Shown here: positions 48,801 to 58,900 of the stretch, in pieces | Layout of the letters: each line of letters opens with the position of its first letter | Numbering within the stretch: position 1 is the first letter of the stretch | Program-made: the position numbers and the translations under genes | Assembly: GCA_014871385.1 (NCBI GenBank) | Contig: CM026426.1 | Coordinates: forward strand, 23,155,070 to 23,219,069 | Reading direction: 5' to 3' | DNA: 64,000 nucleotides | DNA from: Ceratodon purpureus | Taxonomy: Eukaryota > Streptophyta > Bryopsida > Pseudoditrichales > Ditrichaceae | Notes under the pieces: generated by a model | Seen by the model: the letters and a program-made list of their open reading frames with translations, nothing else | Told to the model about the DNA's origin: nothing | Database searches by the model: none

Positions 48801-50221
48801 ATCGAACTCAGAGCATACTCGTGCGATCAGTTTTGCCTTTGCCTCCTTCAGCTGTCCCTTCCACCCCGGTGTCACGGTTGGATCTAGGGCGCGTGCAAAT
48901 TTCTGCAGGGAAGCATTCAGGAGGGGTTCATGGGAGCCGACAGGGATGCCATGGCGATTCAGTTTGATGCGCATCGGCTCCTTCGGCTTCCCATCATCTT
49001 CCTCCTCGTATCCCTCCATATCCTCTTCCTCCTCCATATCTTCATCACTGTACAACTCCATGTCGTCATCGTACGCAACCTCCCCTGACTGCAGCTGCTG
49101 CGAACTCTGCGAATCAGACCGTGAATTACGCATGGGTATCTTCCCCATTGCAACAGGGGTGCGGGACCCGGAAGAGCGCCCTACTGGAGAGGAGACGTCG
49201 GAGGTACCTCGCCAGCGTCTTGGCGGTGTCAGGTCTTCCTCCTCGTCTTGCGATGGTCCAGTATCCACGCAGCAAATTCTCTTCAGGTCGCCTACGGGTT
49301 TCCTGCGAACAGGCCCCGGAGATCCCCTCCCACCGCCAGCGGACCCTCCTCTTGATCTCGGTGGGCATCTTCTCACCTCGCGCTCCATCCAGTTTGTCTC
49401 CACCCGCCTCGGCAATCTGATCTTGCTCCGGCTGCAACCCTGGGCGTTCCGTCTGGGTTCCTCCTGCTCGTCCTCCATCGCCAATCCCGGAGCTTCAACC
49501 GAATGCAGCGCTGCTCGAATTGCCTCCACCGACACGTAATTTCTCGTAAGGCTCGGCCTTGGGGATCATTGCCTCCACTCTGCAAAATCCTCTTGGCTCT
49601 TCTTCCGGTTCTGTCAAGGAAGACCAAATTGCAACCCTAAATTTACAATGCCGGCCACCTAACTTCCACAAAATGGCGGCAGAGACTCTAAAGTTTGAAC
49701 CTGACACTATTCCCTAGAATCGTACCCTCATCACCCAGAAGTCACTGCCCAATGAAAGGAACCTAACATACAGTATAAAATTGTAATATGAAACGTGTTT
49801 CTCTATCAAATTGAGATGCTGCGAAGAGGAATTAAGGAGCGGAGAAATTATAGCATAGGGTTTAGGGTTTACTTACAGTTCGGGGGCTTGAAGCTAGCTT
49901 GGGCGTCGCTTCCTCCGCTCCCTCCTGGTACGCCACCCGTAGACGTTGGCGCGAGCTCCGCCTGGGCTGGAAGTCGGACTCCACGGATGAGCTACGCCGT
50001 TTTCTCCAACTTGGTGCTTCTGTTGGAGCAGCAGAGGACCTCATCAAGGAACCCGCACGAGAGGGGCACAACCGCGATGCGAAGTTGGGGTCGAAACCTG
50101 CCTCCTTCAATCGCAGCTCCACCTCCCTCCTGTTTGCGTCCACAATCGCATCACACAATTGCTCGTAGGACGGAGTTAACAAAGCCGCCGCCATATCTGT
50201 GTTCGGATCCACAGGATGCAT
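45886..50221 (-). CDS. En/Spm (CACTA)-accessory-like protein, five exons
   Basis: Minus strand. Exon 1: 50221 to ~49876 (MHPVDPNTDMAAALL..., donor GTAAGT). Exon 2: about 49560-48531 (acidic/basic low complexity, then IKLNRHGIPVGSHEPLLNAS, ERWFNSRMSRCVTRVKFL, KRHWDKLVEM; donor GTAAGT). Exon 3: about 47990-47193 (coiled coil around LEDRINARKQKSEG and SRLKKVEDMLTEL). Exon 4: about 46870-46327 (HDLQCPLEDEGVLTMNQAIG, FIRWPASDLRP, then Lys-rich). Exon 5: about 46218-45886 (hydrophobic end). The exon 2 helical block resembles PTTA-type plant transposase regions, and the exon 4 block resembles the DUF8039-type domain of En/Spm-associated plant proteins. Both assignments are by eye. It probably encodes a DNA-binding accessory protein (TnpA-like). 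The exon 2 acceptor is uncertain. Confidence 0.55.
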
Positions 50222-50369
50222 GGTAATCCGGCTGCCATAAGTGCTCTTCAGTAGGTGACCCTATAGGCGTGCGCCATTCAAACCAGCCGGCGGTAATCAG
50301 GTACATGTCCCTTACTTCCGTGTTGTGATTTGAATGTGCTAACACGTTGTCTCTAACACAATATAGCGT

Positions 50370-50650
50370 CATCTATAACAAGGAGCACCGTCTTTTTTAA
50401 CGCGATATGATTTCTATATCTGTCATTTTTAACGTGATACAACCAAATCTAATGTCATATGTAGCGTGATTTAATGTCAACATAGACGTAATGTCATGTC
50501 AAATTAAACGTCATTTAATGTCATTTGCGACAACCGCATCTGTCATTGGTGACGGGATGAAATGTCATTTGTGACGTAATTAGTGTCACCTGTAACGTGA
50601 TGTAATGTCAACAATGACGTGATGTAACGCGATCTACTGTCAGTTTTATT
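50370..50650. repeat. ACG/TGTCA motif cloud upstream of the En/Spm-like gene
   Basis: About a dozen diverged copies of units like AACGTGATTTAATGTCA and TGTCATTTGTGACG occupy 280 bp, with similar motifs in the gene's introns and 3' flank. They could be subterminal binding repeats of a CACTA element or simply a diverged satellite. Confidence 0.6.
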
Positions 50651-50801
50651 TACCATTTGTGGTCTCTGGTAATGGCCGGAAATTTCATTGACTAGGTCAA
50701 GCTAATAGCCTATACTCTTACTGCCTACATTACAATGCATTTGTGTTTTTTTATTTGAGGGGGGGGGGTGGGGTTGACTTTCTTTTTTTTGTCATGGAGA
50801 A

Positions 50802-50827
50802 GGCAGCCTACGTTGACGTAGGCTGCC
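50802..50827. repeat. ACGT-centred palindrome, copy 1
   Basis: GGCAGCCTACGT, then TG, then the exact inverse: a perfect 12-bp stem. First of three copies of the same family within 1 kb. Confidence 0.9.
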
Positions 50828-51066
50828 GTCAAATTCTTGTTTACATGAAAGCTTGTTTACTTTTGTATCAGCGGGCATGTTTTGGTCAGCCATAGTCCCA
50901 CCTACTTTCTACATGAAGTGTCGGAATATTTGACATGCAATTGCTTGGCTTCGGAAACGAGCTCCCTTACGAATGTTGTTATGTGAAACATGTGTGACCG
51001 ACTGGTGATCAGAACTTAGCAGGTTTTAATAGGGGGTCTGAGAGTACATCGAATTCCATTCTGGGT

Positions 51067-51090
51067 GCAGCCTACGTTCACGTAGGCTGC
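51067..51090. repeat. ACGT-centred palindrome, copy 2
   Basis: GCAGCCTACGT, TC, then the exact inverse: a perfect 11-bp stem. The flanks differ from copy 1, so the palindrome itself is the repeated unit. Confidence 0.9.
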
Positions 51091-51758
51091 GGTGATATGG
51101 TGTCTATGTCGTGGAGATATGGTGTCTATGTAAGTTTTAATTATCATTGGTATCTCTGTAAATTATGCGCTCGGTTGTTAGTAAGGCCGGTTCTAAAGTG
51201 AAGGTGGCCGGTGAATGCACATAAGAGTCCATTCTAGGCCGGCTAGGTTCAGATTGTCATTGCGAACAATCATCAGATATATCTATTAGAGTTAGCATAT
51301 CATCAGATATGGAAAGTGTAATGGAGCTGGGGAAGAAGATGGTGTAGAATTATGTACAGTCTAGTATTACTTCGTGTGCTCTTTCATACCCCTTGAATAG
51401 TTCTAAGCTTTGTGTTGTGTACAGTCTCTGGCTGATCGATTACTGCAGCGCTCGTTTAACTTGTGATAAGTTGTGTAGACTTGTGTAATCTTGTGGGAGT
51501 GCGTGATTGGGATTTCGAGGGTTTTCAATACTTGTGAGTTGTTTGATTCTTAAGGTAGAACAGAGCTTATTGTAAAGGACAGGTTCGACATTGGGATTAT
51601 GCATCATATCACATCATGCAAGCATTCACAAGTATGCTTGCTGCAGAGGTGGTGATTGAGAGTAGATTAGGTGGAGTATATGGTATGTGTTTGGATGTAT
51701 GGATTACGCATTATTTTATGATTTGAGAGAAAGAGTTAAATTTCATTTCAAGAGGGTT

Positions 51759-51780
51759 GCAGCCTACGTTAACGTGGGCT
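51759..51780. repeat. ACGT-centred palindrome, copy 3 (decayed)
   Basis: GCAGCCTACGT, TA, then ACGTGGGCT: same left arm, right arm shortened with one mismatch. Confidence 0.8.
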
Positions 51781-51992
51781 AAGTTTTTTTTTTCTTTTTT
51801 TTTCCTTTTTTCTTTTTTAAATATTGGGTTGCTCTTATACCCGTATTTGATTAGAATTTATTTTCTGGCTAATAAATAAGGTTTCTATCACAATGATTTA
51901 GACAGAAGTTGCACTCTTCAGTTATGTAGGCTTGCAAATTAATTTGCACATTACTTGAAAAAGTGTGCAAGCAATTAAAGGGATATTTAGGT

Positions 51993-52020
51993 AATTCTGG
52001 ACAAAAAAAAGTCCAGAATT
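51993..52020. repeat. Perfect hairpin with A8 loop
   Basis: AATTCTGGAC, eight A, then GTCCAGAATT: a 10-bp perfect stem. It is near the 3' side of the HAD gene cluster; role unknown. Confidence 0.8.
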
Positions 52021-52567
52021 CAAAAATGACCAATGCGAACTCAGCGGACCGCCGATGGATGGAGTCCACAGATGAACAGTGTCATTGTACATGAATACCA
52101 CAGAATATAGAATGCAAAACTGGACATCGAGATGTGCATGGGCGGAATTTGCCAGTGATGGATATATGAACCCGAAGATTGCGACATGTGATGCAGAATA
52201 AGAGTTACAATGAATACTTTAAAGAATATCATGTTGATTCAAGTAATGAAATGTACAATACAGAGTCGGCGACCCGCCGATAATAGAACACGCTAAACTA
52301 ACTAGTCTCGTAGCACTTTGAGTCATGAAGTCCTACAACATTAAGTCTACACCCAACACTATGTACCAAGTTGACGTAAATCCTATCACATTATAACCTA
52401 CTCGGAAAACTATTTCCCTGAAAGCATAGCCGTAAGGTCAATGAGTAAATCATATATTTGAAGGCCGCACAAACGGGTCGACCAAGTCGGCGGGCAGCCG
52501 ATGGAAGGTGTTCTGTTGGTCAGGAGGAGGGAAGAAGTGCAAGTTGGAGGCGAAAAAGCCGCCTAAC

Positions 52568-53245
52568 TCAGTCCCAGCAAACTTCAGTCCAGTCCACTCG
52601 TGCACGTCCAAACTTTCTCGCAGCTTCAATTGCCCAGTGCACTTGCCCCGGCCTACACGCCTGCGCCATATACTCCGGTACAGATCCGAACTTGTGCAAG
52701 GGATAAACCAGAGGAAGGATATCTGTAGCAATGTTAGGTATAACGCCGTCATCGTTCGGAAAGTTTAGATGACCCTGAAAAGGCCAAGGAATGTAGCACA
52801 TACAGTTTGGTGTCCTCCTCAATGACCTCGGGTCAACATCCACAAATAGCACCTGATCTAGTTTGCAGACGTTTCTAGACTGTACCTTGGAGCAAACTTG
52901 ACCTAACGTCTTATAACTCCAGGGGAAATTCTCCCGGTCGATAAGGTCACTTTTGCTATACACGAAGGACAGCCTCTCCATTACACCGGCCGGCAGAATA
53001 TGTGTGAGTAAAGGCTTCAGTTCTCCCAAGGGCATCTTCGACCACAGACCAACATGGAAATGCAAGAAAAGCATGTCGAAAAGCTTCTTCAAACCTGGGC
53101 GCTTCACTACATTCCGATGCGTATCCCATGGCAAAGCCTCTGTCCTGGGATCCACATAGCAGAGAAGGCCATTGACGCATAGGACAATACATTTCTTGAC
53201 ATGATGAGGTGGACCGTGAAGGCATTTGAAATAAAACGAGGAACC
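52568..53245 (-). CDS. HAD/FCP1-like protein C (226 codons in last exon)
   Basis: The exon starts after a CAG acceptor at 53245 and stops with TGA at 52568-52570. Motif I region: KKCIVLCVNGLLCYVDP, where the nucleophile Asp of the HAD phosphatase DxDGT-type motif is Cys and the second Asp is Asn. It continues with RPGLKKLFDMLFLHFHVGLW, KLDQVLFVDVDPRSLR (motif III-like) and WPFQGHLNF. It is related to the two upstream genes, but with a changed catalytic site it is unlikely to be a canonical phosphatase. The 5' exon was not identified. A GTCGGC palindrome lies about 85 bp upstream of the exon. Confidence 0.65.
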   Translation of the reverse strand, partial: GSSFYFKCLHGPPHHVKKCIVLCVNGLLCYVDPRTEALPWDTHRNVVKRPGLKKLFDMLFLHFHVGLWSKMPLGELKPLLTHILPAGVMERLSFVYSKSDLIDRENFPWSYKTLGQVCSKVQSRNVCKLDQVLFVDVDPRSLRRTPNCMCYIPWPFQGHLNFPNDDGVIPNIATDILPLVYPLHKFGSVPEYMAQACRPGQVHWAIEAARKFGRARVDWTEVCWD

Positions 53246-53555
53246 CTGAAGAATATGAAATGCAATCAGTGAAGGAAATCAAGGAACAGGACGAAGTATA
53301 TGAAAGAAATGGACTATATTCAAAGTCCTCGGCGACCCGCCGACAAAACGATGCATTGAAGAAACCTCAAAGGTAAATGTGCAGCAAGGGAGATGTTCAT
53401 GCATGGATCTACAAAAAGAAGTACCGAACTGCAGCACTGGAAACAAATGTGTGGTGCAGGGAAGTTCAGAAAGGGAACAGTCTTAGTGTATTTAACTAAA
53501 GAGTGTAGAGTATCATATGTGATTTTTAAAACAAGTGGCGCCGCTGGTATAGGCC

Positions 53556-54653
53556 CTAATCAGTCGGCTGCCCGCCGACGATGGAACTACCAGGGGCCTC
53601 CGTAGGACAAGGTAAATTCACAAACCAAGATCCAGGATCACCCGGGACGTCAAACCCGCATGCATGAGAAGGAATAACCTCCCTATACTTCTGGTATTCG
53701 CGAGATCCTGGAAAAAGACGTGGCTTCCCCACGCTAGAATTCTTCCTACAATACTCCTGGACATCCAATCCAGACTGCTTAAGTCCTGCAAGGAATGGTG
53801 TAACTACCCTAGTTAAATAGGGATTGGGGGTGGGTTGAGGTTCTTTGCACTCTGCAGAGTCCCAGAAAAAGGAATTAGGATGGACAGCGCTAAATGGATG
53901 ATTAAGTACATTCCTATACGGCCGGTCGTCTACCAGTAGGGTATTCTGGACAGTGGCACCTGATTGAGCCAGTAGCCTAGTGTCGCAAAAAAGTCTATCC
54001 AGACGCTTCAACAAGTACTCCCGTTTCCCATTCAGATTAGTCCGTGTTGAGATATCACACCAGAATCCTGGAAGGCGTCTGTAATTGCTCCTGAGCAAAG
54101 GATGAATGGCTAACAGCTTCTGGAAGTGACGATCGAGATTCTTTTCAGAAACCGTGGACCAAAAGACTACCTCAAAATTCGCCGTGCAGAACTCTAGAAA
54201 TGAAAGAAGTCCTGGTTTAGCCCGGATATGAATTTTTGTCTTCAGATCATCACTGATATACCCGTGGTGCTCCGCGATGAGCAATCCCTTAATGTCAAGA
54301 ACAAGGTAGTATCGTTGGAGAGGTACCTCAATATTACGCGCAATAATATCAGTGCTGACACTGACGGAATCATCGCGCGGGGAACCGGTGCGCGGGATCG
54401 CGACGTTGGTCTCGACGAACGAGGTGGAAGCCATCGCACACCGGCCAGAGCTATGTGCAGCAGACAGCGTCGGCGGCCCGCCGACTGGATAGTCGTACTC
54501 GTCCTCCCCATCACTTTCATTCTCGGCTTCCGCTCCCGGAGACTCTTCTCTGTGAGCATCACCATCAGGAGATGTTGGGTACTCCTCCAAGAGCATACTA
54601 AGAAGGGAAGGTCCCTGGTGCACTTCAATTTCAGCGTCATCCTCCAGTGACTC
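53556..54653 (-). CDS. HAD/FCP1-like (NLI-interacting-factor family) protein B
   Basis: The exon begins after TTTTCAG (54653) and runs 366 codons to TGA. An acidic N-terminal part includes EDEYDYPVGGPPTLS, where VGGPPT is encoded by a palindrome copy (54469). The FCP1-like domain follows: RYYLVLDIKGLLIAEHHG, FLEFCTANFEVVFWSTVSEK and NTLLVDDRPYRNVLNHPF. Motif I has DIKG instead of DxDG, so the second catalytic Asp is replaced. The last residues, SIVGGQPTD and the stop, are again formed by a palindrome copy (53563). The upstream exon is not identified. Confidence 0.72.
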   Translation of the reverse strand, partial: ESLEDDAEIEVHQGPSLLSMLLEEYPTSPDGDAHREESPGAEAENESDGEDEYDYPVGGPPTLSAAHSSGRCAMASTSFVETNVAIPRTGSPRDDSVSVSTDIIARNIEVPLQRYYLVLDIKGLLIAEHHGYISDDLKTKIHIRAKPGLLSFLEFCTANFEVVFWSTVSEKNLDRHFQKLLAIHPLLRSNYRRLPGFWCDISTRTNLNGKREYLLKRLDRLFCDTRLLAQSGATVQNTLLVDDRPYRNVLNHPFSAVHPNSFFWDSAECKEPQPTPNPYLTRVVTPFLAGLKQSGLDVQEYCRKNSSVGKPRLFPGSREYQKYREVIPSHACGFDVPGDPGSWFVNLPCPTEAPGSSIVGGQPTD

Positions 54654-54910
54654 CTGAAAAATGAAGGACAAATTCCAAGAAAACATGGGTGATCAATCGC
54701 ATGCTCACAATTCATACTTGCTCTAGTGTACAAATGGAGACACAATAAGACACCCACAACAGAATACACAGTCTCGACACTGAGTTCCGTTCTCATATAT
54801 TTAAAAGGAGGAAAACTTTATTTACTGAAAAAGTCTAAATACATGAAGATCCCATCGGCGGGCAGCCGACTGAATCATGTGCATGCTCTCTAAAACAGTT
54901 TCTACATCTA

Positions 54911-55680
54911 CTATGTTCTCTTTCGTTTAGGGCAATCAATGTGTGGAGAAAAGAGATTATAAGCTTCATCCCCCGGAAACAGACGACGCTGACCGAATTC
55001 GGAGTGTTTCTGGCAGTACTCGAGCACGGGGAGTTTAGATTCTTTCAAACTGGTAAGCCAAGGAATCAATTCTCCAACCTGATAATTCCTCTTATTTTCC
55101 GACTCCTTCGACTCGAAGGTATATGGTGTAGGGTGCACAGCGTTCCAAGGAGTGTTTGCGACATTCTTATAAGGGGAATCATCAACCAAGAGAGTGTTAA
55201 TTGAAGACGCCCCCGTCCCCTTCAGCCCGTCATCGAGGTCAAAGAGGGTCTGGAGTCTCTTCAAATAAAACTCCCTACTAGCCTTATGTACGCAAGTCTC
55301 GCAGAAACTCTGGTCGAACTTGTAGCGCACTTCGGCATCTAGACGAGGACAGCGCTGCTGCAACACTGTCCACAGAATCTCGAACCTCTTTTCCTGAACG
55401 CAGCTCCAGAAGACCACCTCGAAATTGTCCAGGCAGAACTCTAGGAACTTCTCTAAACCTGGTCTAAGTTTAGTATTCCACCTAGTACCCTGCTTCGTCT
55501 GGACTAATAGCAGGCCGTTAATATCCAGAACCAGAAAGTACCTCAGCACTGGATCGTGTACCTGAGTACCAGCCTGTTCGGGGGCTATGTGAAGTGAATT
55601 CAGAGGTGGAAGTCCTAGCTCCAGAATTGCACTGGGTCTATCTTCGTGAAGTTTTCCATGGACTTCCTTGTCCGCGGACT
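54911..55680 (-). CDS. HAD/FCP1-like (NLI-interacting-factor family) protein A
   Basis: The exon starts after CACTCCAG at 55680 (phase needs one base from an upstream exon) and ends with TAG at 54911-54913. Domain: LRYFLVLDINGLLLVQTKQG, FLEFCLDNFEVVFWSCVQEK, INTLLVDDSPYKNVANTPW, then a conserved tail (LEYCQKHSEFGQRRLFPG) shared with protein B, and a basic end PKRKRT, a possible nuclear signal. Motif I DING lacks the second Asp of active HAD phosphatases. A palindrome copy lies 52 bp upstream of the exon. The first exon was not found. Confidence 0.75.
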
Positions 55681-55912
55681 CTGGAGTGACAGAAAACGAA
55701 GCAGAGGACAAACGTGACGGTTAGGATGACGGTCGGCGGACAGCCGACTTGCAAGCAACATTATTTGGAAAAAGGGAAAGCGTACAACTTGGCATTTACC
55801 GAAAATTTATTCATATTTGGCAGTACAAACATCTAACACAATCCTAGCGCCCGATCACTACACTAAATTATCAATGCAGGCATTTAAAAGATGGACTGGG
55901 CCACCGCCAAAT

Positions 55913-58900
55913 TCACTGTCCTCCACCTTTGTGCTTCTTCGGCCTAGGCTCCCGTTTGGATGCCCGCGGAGGTGACAGAACGTCCTCTGGAGCGTCCACA
56001 TTTTTGGGACTCATGAGCAGATCCCCAGATGTGCCCTTCTTGGAGGAAGTCTTCTTCGAAGCAGCCTTCCGTTTGCCCTTCCCAGAGGACTCCTCCCCTT
56101 CCTGAACCCCTGAGGAATCACGGGATAAGTTACCACAAGAGAGGAATCCTGCGCAGTACCATCGGTCTTACTTCTCTTCATTGATCGTGTCTTGACCAGA
56201 GGGTTTTCATCCGGGCCAATCATCCGAGCTGCGCCCTTCACACCTTGAGTGACGAATGCGATTGACTTCCCTGTCAACTTGGTCTTGGCAGAGGGGTTAG
56301 ATGAGGTTTGCTCGTCTGCCGTCGGCTGCCCGCCGACAGCAGCAGGAGGAACATGCCCTTCAATGCTCACTGCAGGCTCCTGGGTTGGCTTCTGGACACG
56401 GAGAACCACTTCATCGTCAGGCCTCGATGCTAGAGGAACCTGCATCTTCTTTGGACGCCCCGCCTGGTCTAAATCACGTTCTGGCTCGGCGGGAGGAGTA
56501 TCCTGCTCTTGAAATGTAGGAGAAATAATACCGAAGCTGAGGGAGTCAGTTCCGGTCTCCCGTAGAACTTGCGACAGCGGTGGGTTCACGTAACGAGGAT
56601 TCGATTCTTCCAGTGGTACCACGTCGGGTTCTGGTTCATAGTCTATGTCCTGCGTGTATCTCTCCTCTACCTCTGCATCTCCAGTTGGAATGCGAGCCTC
56701 AGCTTGGTCGTCCTCGTTTCTTGGCTGTTCCTCAGCATCTCCAGCTTCATCTTCAACGTCAGGGTCGGGTACATCTGGTGGCTCCTCGTCGACATCGTCG
56801 TCGGAGTCCAGATAACTCTGTGAGCGAACCCCCGCAGTCTTCCCCGAACCCATACATCCACCCTTCCCGACCAAAAGGGCCTCCTTCGCATTCACACCGA
56901 AGTCGGCAGCCGTGAGAGTGGCTGTCCTGCCTCTAGCAGAGGCGGGGACAGACGGCCCGGCCCCAGACTGCGTGGTCTGAACTGGAGCTTGGACGGGCAC
57001 GTTATAAACGCCCGGAATGAACGTCATATTCCGAACCCGACAGTGCGCTTCGTATCTCTCTTCCTCGGTACGCACGATCTCAATTACAGTCAAATGGTTT
57101 TTCTGCAGCAGAACAAGACGAAACGGTTAAGGAAATCTTCTACCCAAGAAACACGAAGGATTTAATGAGCGTCGGCTACCCGCCGACGATCGGTGAGCAA
57201 ACAGGGAAGGCACCAGAAGAGACAGCAGTGACTTACCAGAGCGAGGGCCGTGACGTTCCCCCCTCCCCAGCAATTGATCACCCGAACGTCCTCAAGCTGC
57301 ATCGTTTTCTCCAGAAGAGATTGGAGGAAAGAGTAACTAGCGTGGCAGTGTCCATTTGACCAATCCTCCCCAAGATGATCTTCTCCTTCGTCCACATAGG
57401 GAGGAAGCGGACGTTTCAAACCAGTGAAGTCCGAGAAGGTATTCCATGCATCCCCGGGCGTTGTTTTTGGATACATAACGGACACATGAACCTTGGGTCT
57501 AGAGTCAATGAGAGAACTCCTTTGAAACCCGGCGGAACTATTAGGGAAGTATTGCATAGTATGAACCGTCCACGAACTACTCGTCAGCCTTGACACGCCT
57601 TGAAGAATGTGATTGGACTCAGCATCGAGTAGCCACAAGGATGGGGTGACAAGCTTATTCACCTTAATTGTTTCTCCCTCCCCATCCACCTGAATGACCT
57701 CCTCCTCCACCTCACGGTGAATCCTGTCAGCGACAGTTATAACGTGTTGTTGTCGCATGTTAGGCATCTCCTTTCCCGCTGGATCGTAGCCAAAGACTAC
57801 GAACATCTCATACTGCGCCTTGTCCAAGGAGAATGCTCCGCGAACGTCAAGAGCTGTGCACACTTCACCTAGGTCCTGTGCAATCCGGGCATCGAACTGT
57901 ACAGACGACTGCGAAGACTGGTCCACATCCGACTTCTAGTACTTTTGCATAATGTCTTTGAAGAATTCTGGTGTTGGCCCGTGCGACGGCGTGAGCGGAT
58001 GATTCCGTCCCTTAAGCCACTCCTTCCCCTCAGGACTATCTTCCAAGTCAGCCCGAATATTACTAATCATTGTATCATTGAACCCCTTCTCGACTTCAAG
58101 GGAATTCCAGTCATCCATGCTCCACTCAATATGCTTCCCAGTCCCTGGTTTCTTCAGTGCAAAGCCCCTGTAAATACACATGAGCTCGTTTCGGACAACA
58201 TATTCGTACTTCACACGAAAACACCAATTGTCCAAGGATATTCCGTCCCGTTGAACCACCTCTTTCCCAGTGACCTTGAGGTACACTTTAAGGTCGAGAA
58301 CTTCCTTGGCCAGCCTCTTGCATTCGTGGTCCCGAAGACCGATCACGTACTGCATGTCGTTGAGTGTTATGTCCCAGCGGGCTGGCTTTGGGGGAAATCC
58401 TGGTTTCAAACCGTCCTCCCCGATGATCCTCCCCTCCTCCCAGGCGTTGAACACCAGTTGCCACTCGTTGTATGTTTCGTCAGACACAAAGACTATGGGC
58501 AGCTTGAAGGTTTGGGACGTAGGGGACTTTCCGAGAATCGGACTGAGGTACTCCTTGCAGAACTCCTGCAAGGAAGAAGAAAATGACATTGATAAATAAA
58601 TCCCACTTCTACAATACGGAGAACCACTGGAGCATCGGCGGGCCGCCGACGACTTTCAACTACATGTAAACAACAGGAAAAGAGGAAGATGTGAATTACC
58701 TTCCATGCGCTGAAGTCATCTTTCTTGTTGATCCTCCCCCGCTCGATCCATTTGGCGCGCATCTTCGCCAGCTGGGACCTGAAACTTACTTCGGCGACTT
58801 TATCCTTCACCTCGATGTTTAATGCGTTAGAGACCTTATTGAGGGTATCCTTGTCATCAGCATATACAGGAATGATATCGTGGTTAAGGTAATACTGCCG

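Larger units (their letters stand above)
50651..52040. other. Intergenic with three ACGT palindromes and a hairpin
   Basis: No ORF with motifs. Contains a G run (50759-50768), the ACGT-centred palindromes described separately, T-rich tracts near 51790-51815 and a hairpin at 51993-52020. Confidence 0.4.
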
